From: Luzula sylvatica
Lineage: Eukaryota; Streptophyta; Magnoliopsida; Poales; Juncaceae
DNA: 64,000 nucleotides
Assembly (NCBI GenBank): GCA_946800325.1
Contig: OX326961.1
Coordinates: 46,401,415-46,465,414 of the forward strand
Direction of reading: 5' to 3'
This document shows, in pieces, positions 1 to 10,461 of this stretch. A program made the translations under genes and the position numbers. Numbering within the stretch: position 1 is the first letter of the stretch; every line of letters starts with the position of its first letter. The notes beneath the pieces are model-generated. The model was not told the DNA's origin. It saw nothing but the letters and a program-made list of their open reading frames with translations, and made no database searches.

Positions 1-1014
1 TTTGTTAGGGACCAAAAACAGACTTTTTCCTAAAATAATACATTATATATATTATAAATAGAAAAATGAAATAGTGAGTCGTTAAATATTATCATACAAA
101 TTTTAAGTATAATAACGTGAAATATTTAATTTATTTATGTATTTATTAATTTATATTGAATAAAATAATTTGTAAAATAAAATCAATAAGAGTATTTTTT
201 TCCAAAAAAGAAAAAAATGATGGAATGTTAAAGTTAGAGTTTGTAGGAATTTTTTTGAAGAATTCAAATCAATTTGTAAGGATTTTTTTTTAAAGTAATA
301 TAAAAGGTAGGAGGTTTTCGAGAAATTCCAAAAATAAATAAATAAAGGGTTTGTGAAGAATTTGATGTGCTAAACAAAACATAAACGGTTTTCGAGATTA
401 TTATTGAGTATTGTTTTTAGCATAGGCAAAGGATGTGAGGTTGCAAGATAGAAATTGTTCCTTTCTAGCCTTGAAAAAGGATAGAGGGAGATATCTCTCG
501 GGCCCCTCGATTGAATTGAGATTGATGAAATGCCTGGCCAAGATCGATGGAACTCAATAGAGTTCGCATTGTTATTATCAATCTAATTCTTATTGAGAAA
601 GAGTATATCTGATCAAAATAAAAGAGGATGACTTGAAGTTTTAGGCTTCACCGTGACTCTTTTGATCGGAAGATATCGCGAACAATAGGACTAGTAACAA
701 TTATCTAAGCTAGGTATGAAGATGTACTGCATCTTCGTAAAGGTGTTCTCCACCTTTTTTCGTGCTAATTCTGGGTAGGTATTAACGGCAGTCTAGTGCT
801 TGCAATAGCTTGTGGATTGTTGCCATATCCACTGCCAGTCCTAGACGAACCTACAACGGTCACACCAAGATTTCGTAACATATCGGATTCTCAAGATAAT
901 GCTCACCAATACGTTTGTTGGACAAACAAAATGAAATCACGTGTGATTAGATCTCACGACATATGTTGGACATATGGCCAAGTTGATTAAGTCTTAATCC
1001 AAGAGGGAGTTTGA
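1..1014. other. Intergenic, retrotransposon-adjacent DNA
   Basis: No supported gene. The first ~420 bases are AT-rich and featureless. From about 480 to 1010 the composition is more balanced, with several very short inverted repeats (for example GATG/CATC near 719-737 and AAAGGTG/CACCTTT near 739-758). It ends in a purine-rich GAGGGAGTTTGAAAG at about 1001, which resembles the polypurine tract before a 3' LTR. It is probably decayed internal sequence of the element whose LTR-like copy follows, but no protein domain could be read. Confidence 0.35.
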
Positions 1015-1628
1015 AAGAAAATATGGCTTAAGAATTAACTTGGAAGAATTTATATAAATAGGAAAATCTGCAGTCAGAATTGGGCCGTTAATATTATTAG
1101 GTATTTAACCAAATTTTAGCCTATTAGGCTTTATTCTAATTCGGGCCCATTCAGATAATTAATCTTTATTTAACCTAATTTTGGCCTATTATATTCTGAC
1201 CTAATTTTGCCTATAAATATATATTCTGATTTCGATTTTCTCTCTCCTAAGAATTCATTCTGAACTAATTCTGGCCGCCAAATATTTTTTCTCTTTTTCA
1301 CAACAAGAATAGAGATCTGGTGAGATTCAGAGCGAGAATTTTGAGCAAAACTTTGGGAAAAATAATCGTAACGTCGACTAGAACGGCGTTGGCGGTTCGG
1401 ATCAGACGAAATCGAGGTGGACACGAGTAGAGGGAGTGCAAGAGCAATCCTTGGAGAAGGTTCACGAGATCTGGACAAGAAGGCATCACGTACTAACTTG
1501 TACGAGGTAAAATTCTGAATAACTCTTCCTTTTTCGGTGTTTTTCGAGTGTGATCCAAGGTAGAATTAGGTTACGCATGCGTGAATAATTCCGCTGCATA
1601 CTCTGATAATCGTATGCGTAATCCTACA
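1015..1628 (+). mobile_element. LTR-like sequence (Copia family copy A)
   Basis: This stretch is homologous, in opposite orientation, to 35696-36100. Both carry the words GTGGACACGAGTAGAGGGA, CCTTGGAGAAGGTTC, GTACTAACTTGTACGAGGTAA and GGTTACGCATGCG followed by AATTCCGCTGCA, and both end in ...CCTACA. The copy at 35.7 kb adjoins a Copia-type pol remnant, so this one is read as an LTR of the same family. The 5' boundary is inferred from the purine-rich stretch just before it. The upstream (U3) halves of the two copies are not similar, so they are different subfamilies or one U3 has been replaced. Confidence 0.6.
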
Positions 1629-1857
1629 AAAACATCCAAAATTTTCTTATTATGGGATATTTTCGGGTATTTTTCGGGTTCGGGTTCGGATAACGAGTAT
1701 ACCCGCGGGTAAAAAATTTCCTCCGTACCCGAACCCGGAGCGGGTACTTTTTTTCGGGTATTACCCGACCCGCGGATATTTTTTTCGGGTATTACCCGTC
1801 CCGTTCGGGTCGGATACCCGCGGGTTCGGGTTTCTACCCGGCCCATTGACATTCCTA
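1629..1857 (-). mobile_element. Truncated CCCGAA-repeat DNA element
   Basis: It is filled with GGGTTCGGGT / ACCCGAACCCG words and ends in CCCATTGACATTCCTA. That is the reverse complement of the TAGGGATGTCAATGGG terminus seen at 30153 and 60542. Only one terminus is present; the other end merges into AT-rich sequence beside the LTR end at about 1628. This is a fragment of the same nonautonomous hAT-like family. Confidence 0.55.
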
Positions 1858-2019
1858 ATTCCATGTGATAGACCAATTTCATCTCATAAGCGGAAGAGAG
1901 GGCTCTTTTTCCATATTTCTATTACATACTCTTTTATATTTTACTTTTCTTGTTAGGCTAGAATAAAATATTTAATCCACACTATTGCACTCACGATCCG
2001 TTATATTATAGTTACTATA

Positions 2020-2971
2020 ATGCTACCCCATCCACCTTGTGATGACACGTGGCAGGGGGTAGCTTTGGCTTTACCCTTTTGTTTAATATTTACATTTTGG
2101 TCATTTTTAATTTACATTTTGATCCTTTTTATTTACATTTTAATCATTTTTTACATTTTGGTCCTTTTTTATATTTTGGTTTTTTTTTCCTATTTTATTT
2201 TATTTTTTATTTACATTTTGGTCCTTTTTACATTTTGATCCTTTTTTCCTATTTTACATTTTGATTTTTTTTTACATTTTGATCATTTTTTACATTTTGG
2301 TCCTTTTTTATATTTTGATCCTTTTTTCTAATTTTTTTTATTTACATTTGGGTCCTTTTTTACATTTTGATCCTTTTTTCCTATTTTTCAATTTTCTTTA
2401 ATTTGCTCATTGGGTAGGGTTATGTATGCAATTTTGTAAGTTCAAATTGTTTTTTTTGTAATTTTTCTTTTTACCCAATTTTTTTCTCTTTTTACATTTT
2501 GGTCATTTTTTTGCTTTTCAATTTTTTTTGTATTTGCTCATTTTGCACGGATATATATGAAATTTTGTAACCTCAAATTTATGCGAGTTTTCATAGAAAT
2601 TTGGCATTTGCCCGTTGTATCCATATGACACGTTACGATTCTTTAATGAACCGTAACTATAATGCATCTATTGACATCAAATATATTTGCGAATATGTCT
2701 TGATTATATTAATCGATTTTAAAAGCATCTAAACAAATGTTATTTATACAAATTATATCAGAAAATAATATCCGTGATAGACAAATTTCATGAATCTTAT
2801 GCATATATTGACATCATGATATTTGCAAATATTTCATGATTAGATTAATTTAGTTCAAACGCACGCGCGTTAATTCGCACACGCGTTAAATCTATTTAAA
2901 TAATTATATAAAAAACATATAAAAAAAATAGATATGTTGTCCCGCGCAATTGTGCGGGAATAAAATTAGTT
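2020..2971 (+). mobile_element. Possible nonautonomous Helitron with TTTACATTTTGGTCC repeats
   Basis: Positions 2085-2530 hold a degenerate tandem array of the unit TTTACATTTTGGTCCTTTTT. The segment ends in a GC-rich hairpin at 2940-2958 (CCCGCGCA-ATTG-TGCGGG) followed by 11 bases and TTAGT. Helitron 3' ends typically carry a short GC hairpin about 10-12 nt before CTRR-T; here the last motif is TTAG rather than CTAG. No convincing 5' TC terminus was located, so the left boundary is arbitrary. The long ORFs over the repeat are compositional artefacts. Confidence 0.35.
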
Positions 2972-3810
2972 TCATTAAATGGAACACCACCGAAAATAAA
3001 ATGTGTAATAAAATTGAAAAGTCAAATCAATCAAAACTGAAACTATTATTTGGTCAAAAGTACTATAAAAGTATAGTATTATTTGGTCTTGAGTAATTAT
3101 CTCGTGAACTATTCACGCAAATTTTACTTTTATAGGGTAGCTCGAAAATGAAAAAAAGATGAAGTAGTTTAAGCATGCCCTTTGTATGATGATGTTCGAA
3201 TTCATATTTAAGAGAGATTTTAGTTGTTCACAGTGATTTAAGTTATTTGGGAAGGATGAAACAAGTAACAATTGGATTGTATTATCGGAAGCAACTAATA
3301 CTTAGATATTCGACGAAACTGAATAAAATTGAAATGTTTCATTCAATAATATTAGAACACTATCTTATTCTACCGCGCGATTGCGTGGGAGTTGCGCGGT
3401 TCTTGTACAGTTTAAGGTTAATTTCTTTTGGCACGTTAAGTTTTTATTTTGATTTATTTCTTTGTCTTGTTGTATGGTATTTAATTTTTTATTTAATATT
3501 GGAGTTTGGTACAGCTTATGAAATTTAAATATGTAACATATAAGAATCCAATATACAAAACACAAATAGTGAGAATTCAATTTAGTCTAATATTGTTCAA
3601 CATTTTGTTTAATATTGGTACAGCTTATGAAATTTTAAGATTATAAAGTTTAATATTTATTTGATTTATTCAGTTTAGTCTAATATTGTTCAACATTTTG
3701 TTTATTCAATTCAATATAAATTAGTTGGGTTCAATTTTAATGGATTAACATACTTCGGTTTCGGTTTGATCACCATTTGAAATTTTAATGTCATTTGAAA
3801 GTGGACACAT
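2972..3810. repeat. AT-rich intergenic DNA with local repeats
   Basis: No gene seen. Between about 3490 and 3710 two words recur: TGGTACAGCTTATGAAATTT (3509, 3614) and TTTAGTCTAATATTGTTCAA (3580, 3675). This indicates a small, old tandem duplication. A GC-rich inverted repeat lies at 3375-3403. Confidence 0.4.
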
Positions 3811-4740
3811 GATGGAGTCATGTGCGTTCGAACGAACTTGACACATATCCAAAAATCTATCACTTAATTGAACCAACCTCATAACAGTATTTGTGTGCGT
3901 TCGAACGAACAAAGTATTCGTTCGAACGAACCCTTAGTTCGTTCACTCACAAGTTAAGTGCGTTGGACGAACATTAATACTGTAATTGGACATAAAACAA
4001 TGTATATTTGAGTTCGTTCGCACGGACACATTGTTCGTTCGAACGGACAGTCAAAAGTACAATTGCGTTATTTGAAACGGCTAGTTCAAATTCATGTTCG
4101 TTCCGAACGAAATATTGTGCGTTCCGAACGAACTAGTAATTTCCTGTAGGGTTTCTATAGAGAGTATAAATAGAAACCTTCAAGGAGTTTTCTCTCACTT
4201 GTTCATACATTACACATTCCATATACATTCAACACACTTGAGAGAAAACCCTAAAAGCCGTGATAAGATATATCTATTGATTGCTTTGAGAAACCTTTCT
4301 AGATCATTGATCTAAGTTCGAAATCCCTCTACTAATCGTTTCCCACTCACGTGACCGATCACGTCGTAGTTCGATTAGTGAAAAGTGTAGTAGGCTAGTG
4401 CAATAAACTTGTAAGAGACCTAGCTATAGATCGATAGAAAGCGTGTAAATCGATTTAGGCAAAACCTTGTAATCGAGTGAGTTGGAATTCAATCGAACGC
4501 CAAAAAGAAGCACAAGGCATTCCCGGAGACGTAGGTACTCGCAACTAATTGAGTCGGTCAATTAAGCGAGTAAATGGTGAGTTAAAGCTACATAGCAACC
4601 ACCTACCGAACTTCGTTAAAAACATCTTGTGTTCAAGTGTTTACGGTATCATCTATTTCATTTAAATTATTATTAATTCCGCATAGTAAATTAGGTAATT
4701 AGATAAAGTAATTGTACGGTAGATTACCGAATTTATCCCC
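3811..4740 (+). mobile_element. LTR-like region with CGTTCGAACG palindromes
   Basis: A cluster of near-palindromes built on GTTCGTTCGAACGAAC occupies 3825-4135, with at least six copies. It is followed by a TATA-like GAGTATAAATAG at about 4160 and a CT-rich leader. This promoter-like order (palindrome array, TATA, leader) is what an LTR U3-R-U5 would show. No coding domain or matching second LTR was identified, so it may be a solo LTR. The open frame at 4094-4315 crosses the TATA region and is not credible as a gene. Confidence 0.4.
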
Positions 4741-4944
4741 TCTCTAGGTTAGAATTAACCAACAAGAATGTTAGATATGGAAAATGAAAGTTATTGTTTA
4801 ATGGGAAAGATAATTAATGAAATAGTTAGATTTGAACAATTAATTTATTCATAAAAATAGTTTAATATTACTTAATAATCAATATAGTTTTTTATTAAAA
4901 AGTTTTACTTAATATAATTATTGAAAATGCATATTATAATTATT

Positions 4945-4951
4945 TTTGCAC

Positions 4952-5030
<79 letters not shown>

Positions 5031-5055
5031 TAATAACAATAATTATTATTGTATA

Positions 5056-5142
<87 letters not shown>

Positions 5143-5560
5143 GTTATTATTATTATTATTATATTATTATTATTATTTAATAACAATAATTATTATATTA
5201 TAGACATTCTAACAAAGGATGATGATATGTATAATGATATGTTTAGTCTTTCAAATAATTATTATATTATAGACATTATAGAAAGTAAAATTTATTGTTT
5301 AATATTTGAAAGATATTCAATTGAAAGATATATATATAATAATTATATTATATTATACAGTATAATAATAAGTAATATGATATAATATAATATAAAATAA
5401 CATATTATAATATAATATAATATAATATAATATAATATAATATAATATAAAGTAATATAATATAATATAATGTATTATAAAATAATAAAATACAATATCA
5501 TATCATATAATATAATATAATAATATATAATATAATATATTATAATATGCTATGCTATGA
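4945..5560. repeat. Compound (ATT)n/(AAT)n and (TAATA)n microsatellite
   Basis: About 85 bases of ATT repeats (4950-5031) run into AAT repeats (5059-5107), then ATT repeats again (5108-5180), then TAATA-type repeats (5375-5530). Adjacent ATT and AAT blocks are reverse complements and can fold into a long hairpin. The 154-codon Leu/Ile/Asn-rich ORF across it is purely compositional. Confidence 0.9.
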
Positions 5561-6559
5561 TAATATAGAATATATAGAATAATATAATACAATATTGTAT
5601 TATATTAATATTATACATATAATTTATGTACGTAATTAATATTACATATATGATAATATTAATTATATATAATATGCACTGATTTATAAGTGTAATTAAT
5701 TAATTAATATTATATGTACATGATAATATTCATTATTTATATTAAAATAAAAAAGAGATTAGTTTTAAACTATTAATGTTATATTTAATCTTGGAAAACA
5801 TTGAAAGATTGTGTTTTCCCAACTTTTTATATAGACACCAAATGCAAGACAATATGCATGAAGGACATGTATAGGAGATTTTGGATTCTTGCTTTGTCTC
5901 TCACATCAAACATGACCTCTCTGTACGCTCCGTTAATTAGTCTCCTCTCTCGTCATAGCTACAGTGTTGCGTTTTGTTGAAACTCTCCTTTCTCGCAAGT
6001 CTCTTCGTTACCATTTAAATCATGCTCAGTCATTTCGTCGAACAGGTGGTGTGCGTGTTAAAAAGAGCTCATGAAGGGCAAATCTCGTTCTTTGATCTTT
6101 ATTTTGTGTGACGATTTTATTTATGCTATTTTTTATTGCACAATATAATGACGACGAATTGGGTGGCCCGGCTCGATACAATAAAAACTGATTCCAAAGA
6201 AAGGTACTCAAATTTCATCTACCAACAAACAATTATAACTTCAATTGCAAAGAAAGACATCTCATGTCTTTGCCTCTTGATGATTACTCACATGTATCTC
6301 ACCTGTATTAAAATTGTGTGCTATTTCGAGGTAATTATTGTAAGTAGTGTCTCAATTAGTATAGATTACTACTTCGTGCTGCGATTAGTGTTTCAATTTA
6401 GATGAAATAGTACCAATTAGGATTAAATAATATTAATTAAAGTTCAATTATTGTCTCAATTAGGATTAAATAAATCATTAGAGTCGAATTATTATCTCGA
6501 TTAGGGTTAAATAATTTGGAGAAAATGTCTTTGCAGAATTTGTCGGAGAAGAATGCTAA
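5561..6559. other. Intergenic DNA, nothing recognised
   Basis: AT-rich at both ends, with a more balanced stretch around 5880-6210. The short ORFs there have no recognisable domain, conserved motif or splice pattern. Confidence 0.4.
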
Positions 6560-6725
6560 GAGGTATCGCTACAGAGAAGTTTGAGAGGTACCGGTACCGT
6601 ACCAGTTTTGAGAGGTATGCATCAAACAGTTTTTAGAGGTACCGGTACCGGCACTGCATAGTAGTACCTTACCGTACCAGCACGAGGTTCTACGAAGAGG
6701 CGGTACCAATATGTTTCCGGAGATC
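6560..6725. repeat. GGTACCG-repeat fragment
   Basis: Repeated GAGGTACCGGTACCG words (6587, 6636) with related TACCGTACCAG units. The style resembles the subterminal repeats of the small DNA elements elsewhere in the window. No terminal inverted repeats or target duplication could be defined. A weaker relative lies at 18700-18765. Confidence 0.4.
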
Positions 6726-7409
6726 TTGCTATTTTCACATGCATTTAAGGTGTTCGGCGATAAGCTTTAGAGAAACATGTTCATTTCCAAAAATGGATTA
6801 ATTAGTATTGGTGTTTTTACGATATAACAGATTGATAAACATTTTGCGATTTTCGTTTATGTAATTTTTGTTTATGTTAATTTTATTTCGTACTAGTGTT
6901 GTATTAAACACGAATCATATCTATTCATATTTAGTTGATACTTTACTAATACAAATATTGAATTTTTATGATATTTATTCATGTGAGATATTTAATAAAA
7001 AATTATCAACCAAATTCAATCTATAACCAACTTGAAAAATCATGGATATCAATCAAGAATCAAACAAATATTTTTTGTTTACATGTATTTGAAATCCAAC
7101 AAATCAAACAACTTGCATGGATTGTCAAATACATGTATATCAATATACATGTATTTGATGTATCCATGGATATCAAAATACTCCAAATCAAACATGCCCA
7201 AGATTTACTTGGTTTCTTGGAAATTTTCCTTTTCTTCCAAAGTCCTTCAAAATCATGTAGATCAAATAGGAGCCGTTTTTCAAGAGGAATATCGGATCAA
7301 ACAAGATTTTCGATAGTCCTCAGTGTCACTTCTAGGAATATCGGATTATATACTAGGAGGTTTCAAGAGGAGCCGTTTTTCAGCGACCAGTCCGGCCTGA
7401 CAAATAACC
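6726..7409. other. Upstream region of the importin gene with a PIF-like MITE end
   Basis: Positions 7020-7198 contain CATGTATTTGA/CATGTATATCAA inverted words and end in AAATCAAACATGCCC (7184-7198). The same terminus occurs at 17076-17090 beside the Harbinger transposase remnant, so this is probably the end of a PIF/Harbinger MITE. Positions 7268-7381 show a small local duplication of AGGAGCCGTTTTTC and AGGAATATCGGAT just before the importin ATG. No clear TATA box was identified. Confidence 0.4.
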
Positions 7410-9694
7410 ATGGCGCCTCCGCCGGCGTTGCCACGTCAGTCTCGAGGAAGGCTGGAGAATGGGCGCAAGAAGACCTATAAAGGGCAGGTGGATGTCGATA
7501 AGGCTCGGAGGAGGAGAGAGGCGCAGCTGATCCAGCTCCGGAAGGCCCGGCGAGAAGAAACAATTTCCAAGAAGCGTCATGATGAAGCTTCTCCTTCCAC
7601 TGAACCAGACTCCGACACTCCATCGCCGTCTGATCTCCCTTCTTCCCCGAAATCCAGTGACGCTGATGTGAGCAAACCTTCACAACAGATCGATTCATTC
7701 TCTTCGTTTTTTACTTTCTTTATGCAGCCATTATCAGTCATCATCTTTCTGTCCAGTTAGTCTCGGAATCTACAAAGATCAATAAAGGGATTATGGTCGG
7801 AAAATCCTACTGTGCAGCTCGAATCAACTATTCATCTGAGAAAGCTTCTTTCTTTTGGTACATCAAATCTCTAATAATCCTCTTTTCATACAAATTGCAA
7901 AATTCTCGTCTAAATTCATTGTTTTATATTTCTTTCTCGTAGAAGGGAACTCTCTTACCGATGAGATTATTAATCGAGTTGTGCCGAGACTCGTCAAGCT
8001 TCTTTCAAATCACAAAATTCCTCAACTACAGGTACTTCTTTCTGTCAAAATCTTTCTTAAATCTCTTAAATTTCAACAAAAAATATTTTTGTACTTGAAG
8101 TACTTTCATTGTTTTTTGGCAGTTAGAGGCGGCTTGGGCACTAACCAATGTAACTGCTGGTACGTCAGAGCAAACTGAAATTGTCATCAAGTCGGGGGCA
8201 GTTCCGAAATTTATAGAACTTTTAGGGTCTCCTCGCAACAATGTCAAAGAACAAGTTATCTGGGCCTTGGGAAATATCGCTGCGGATTCAGAAAAGTGCA
8301 GAGAACTTATTATTGAGAATGGGGGTTTTAACCAATTATTATCTCAATTTAATGAAAATTTGAAGATATCAAATTTGAAAATCGCCACCTGGACTCTCTC
8401 CAATCTTTGCTTTGGAAAACTTCGATCTGAATCTCAGGCATCAATTTTATAATTTGTACTCCTCAATTGAGCCGAAATTATGCCTCGATTTCATCACAAT
8501 GATTGAATTTTCGAATTTTTTTTAATCAGATAAGGGCGGCAATAGAGATATTTAAGCAGCTTTTAAATTCAATAGACGAGAAGATTATTTCAGATGCTTC
8601 TTGGGGTTTATATTTTCTCTCCAATAATGAAATTGATTTAGTTATTAATTCAGAGCTCTGTCCGCAACTCGTAAAACTTCTCATGTAAGAAATTTTATCC
8701 ATTTCTTTCTAAATATTTTTCATTTTCTTTGTATAGAATAAAATTTGATCTAACATGATATATATAATATTTTTCTCGCAAGGCATTCATCCATTAAGGT
8801 TATTCATCCAGTTATTTTAACAATTGCAAGTATTTCTACTGGAGACAATTCTCAACTACAAGTTAGTATAACTCTCAAATATTTAATTCCCTTTATTATT
8901 ATAATAACAATAATAATTATTATTATATGATTTTATCAGTGCTTGATAGAGAATGGCGTAGTCCCTTACTTATTTCAAATCCTCAGCCGAAATTACCAAA
9001 ATATCATTAAAAAGCAAGCATTACTGACTGTCTCAAATATTTGCGCCGGTACTAGTACTCATATTCAGGTCAAATTTTAAAAATTCCTTTTAATTTTGTC
9101 CCTAATAATAATTAGTTAATATCATAACATAAGTTATTTAAAAATATTATTGTTGTTTAAACCACAACAGGCAATAATTGACGCTAATTTATTTAGCCAT
9201 ATAGTACAATTAACCCATAATGGAGAAATAAATTTAAAAAAGGAAGCAATATGGGTTCTTTCAAACTGTACCTCCAATTCCTCTCCTGATCAAATTCGGT
9301 ACGCATTATTTCTCCATCTTTAATATATATTTATAAAACTCATATTATAATCAATATATTTTTTCATAGGTATTTGGTGGGTCAAGGTTGCATAAATCCA
9401 TTATGCGATGCTCTGGTTTTAAAAGAGCCTGATCTTTTGTGTGCATGTCTAAACGGACTGGAGAGGATACTGGAAGTCGGCGAAATGGAGAAAGAGGAAT
9501 CTGGTTTGAATCCTTATGCTGAGCTTATTCAAGAATGCGAGGGGTTGGATAAGCTTGAGAATCTACAAGGGTTTGATAATGAGGTTATTTATGATAAAAC
9601 TATTGATTTGTTGGAATGGTATTGGAATGAAGAGCGCAGCGAAGGAGAAGGCGGCACGTCACCACCGAAAGAACCAAGTTCAGATGATTCTTAG
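7410..9694 (+). CDS. Importin subunit alpha (nuclear import receptor), 9 exons
   Basis: Importin alpha links cargo carrying a classical nuclear localisation signal to importin beta. Exons that join in frame are 7410-7667, 7761-7857, 7943-8031, 8123-8437, 8530-8684, 8783-8861, 8940-9068, 9171-9298 and 9370-9694. They give 524 aa, normal for the family (about 530). Residues about 20-57 are the basic importin-beta-binding domain ([18 protein letters not shown]). From about residue 90 come ARM repeats with the W...N pairs that line the NLS groove: AAWALTN, IWALGN, ATWTLSN, IWVLSN. The C-terminus ([10 protein letters not shown], then an acidic tail) is also typical. Repeats 6 and 7 look altered: GNIVTG-type Asn is Ser, and the repeat-7 Trp is Leu. 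Intron 4 needs a GC donor at 8438-8439; all others are GT-AG. AATAAA occurs at 9715 and 9726 after the stop. Which importin alpha paralog this is cannot be told. Confidence 0.93.
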
Positions 9695-10461
9695 GATGTT
9701 TATTGTGAAGTACTAATAAAGTGGCAATAAATTAGAAATGTCTAATTAACCGTATTCGACTGAACCAATATTGCTTACAAAGTTTCCTCGTTAGTTAATA
9801 AATGAAATCAATTACATGATATTTCTTGTATTTTGTAAAGGGTGTGCATGATTGTTCCAATTTTTAGGGGTATCCATGATATTTCTCATCCATAATAGGC
9901 GGAACCACCTTAAAACATCGCATAAACAGAAGTACCCCCCAACCCCCCCGAATTGTGAAATATCATGAATAACCCCCTTCACAATATTAGAAATATTATT
10001 AATAGTACCCATCATCTCCTAATTTTGTCAAGGACATGTTCAAATTGGAAGCTTTTCTCACTTAAAATGTGATATACTAATAAACGAAATTTCTTATATT
10101 TCATAACAGTATATATTAAGTATTCATAATTCTGTTTTTAGGGTTATCTGTCAATTTTTTGGAATTGGCAAGGTACACATGAAATTAATTATGCCTGCAT
10201 GATATTTTGAAATGTTTGCTGGGGCTCACATGAAGTTGACCAGTTGTGCCTTCTTTTTATGATAATTATCTTTTTTTTGGTGATGTAATAAAACAAGCTG
10301 GAATCTGGATCCATATCAGGGTTTATTTCGTAACCGGAATTCAAATCCCGGATCTGAGCTTTCTACTCCAGTAGTGTCCAGTCCTAGCAGAACTTCTATT
10401 CTGGACTTCCAAGAAATTGTGAAGTTAAACAGTAGTGAGATTAATTCACCAAAATACGTTT
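9695..10461. other. Intergenic between importin alpha and PPR genes
   Basis: It holds the importin 3' flank and a stretch (9810-10010) with repeated CATGATATTTC/GAAATATCATG words. A poly(T)-headed segment at 10266-10390 contains GGAATTCAAATCCCGG, which resembles a tRNA B box and could be a SINE remnant on the - strand. No gene seen. Confidence 0.35.

Noticed and set aside
2020..2264. Two overlapping hydrophobic ORFs
   Set aside because: Translation of the TTTACATTTTGGTCC tandem repeat.
3825..4135. GTTCGAA words as tRNA T-loops
   Set aside because: They lie in palindromic arrays with no acceptor or anticodon stems; no tRNA gene was found in the window.
4921..5385. 154-codon ORF
   Set aside because: Translation of ATT/AAT microsatellite only.
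10266..10390. Possible SINE upstream of the PPR gene
   Set aside because: Only a B-box-like word and a T run are present; no A box or target duplication.
10435..10461. Upstream extension of the PPR ORF
   Set aside because: The frame is open but begins with GTG; the first ATG is 10462 and gives a normal N-terminus.
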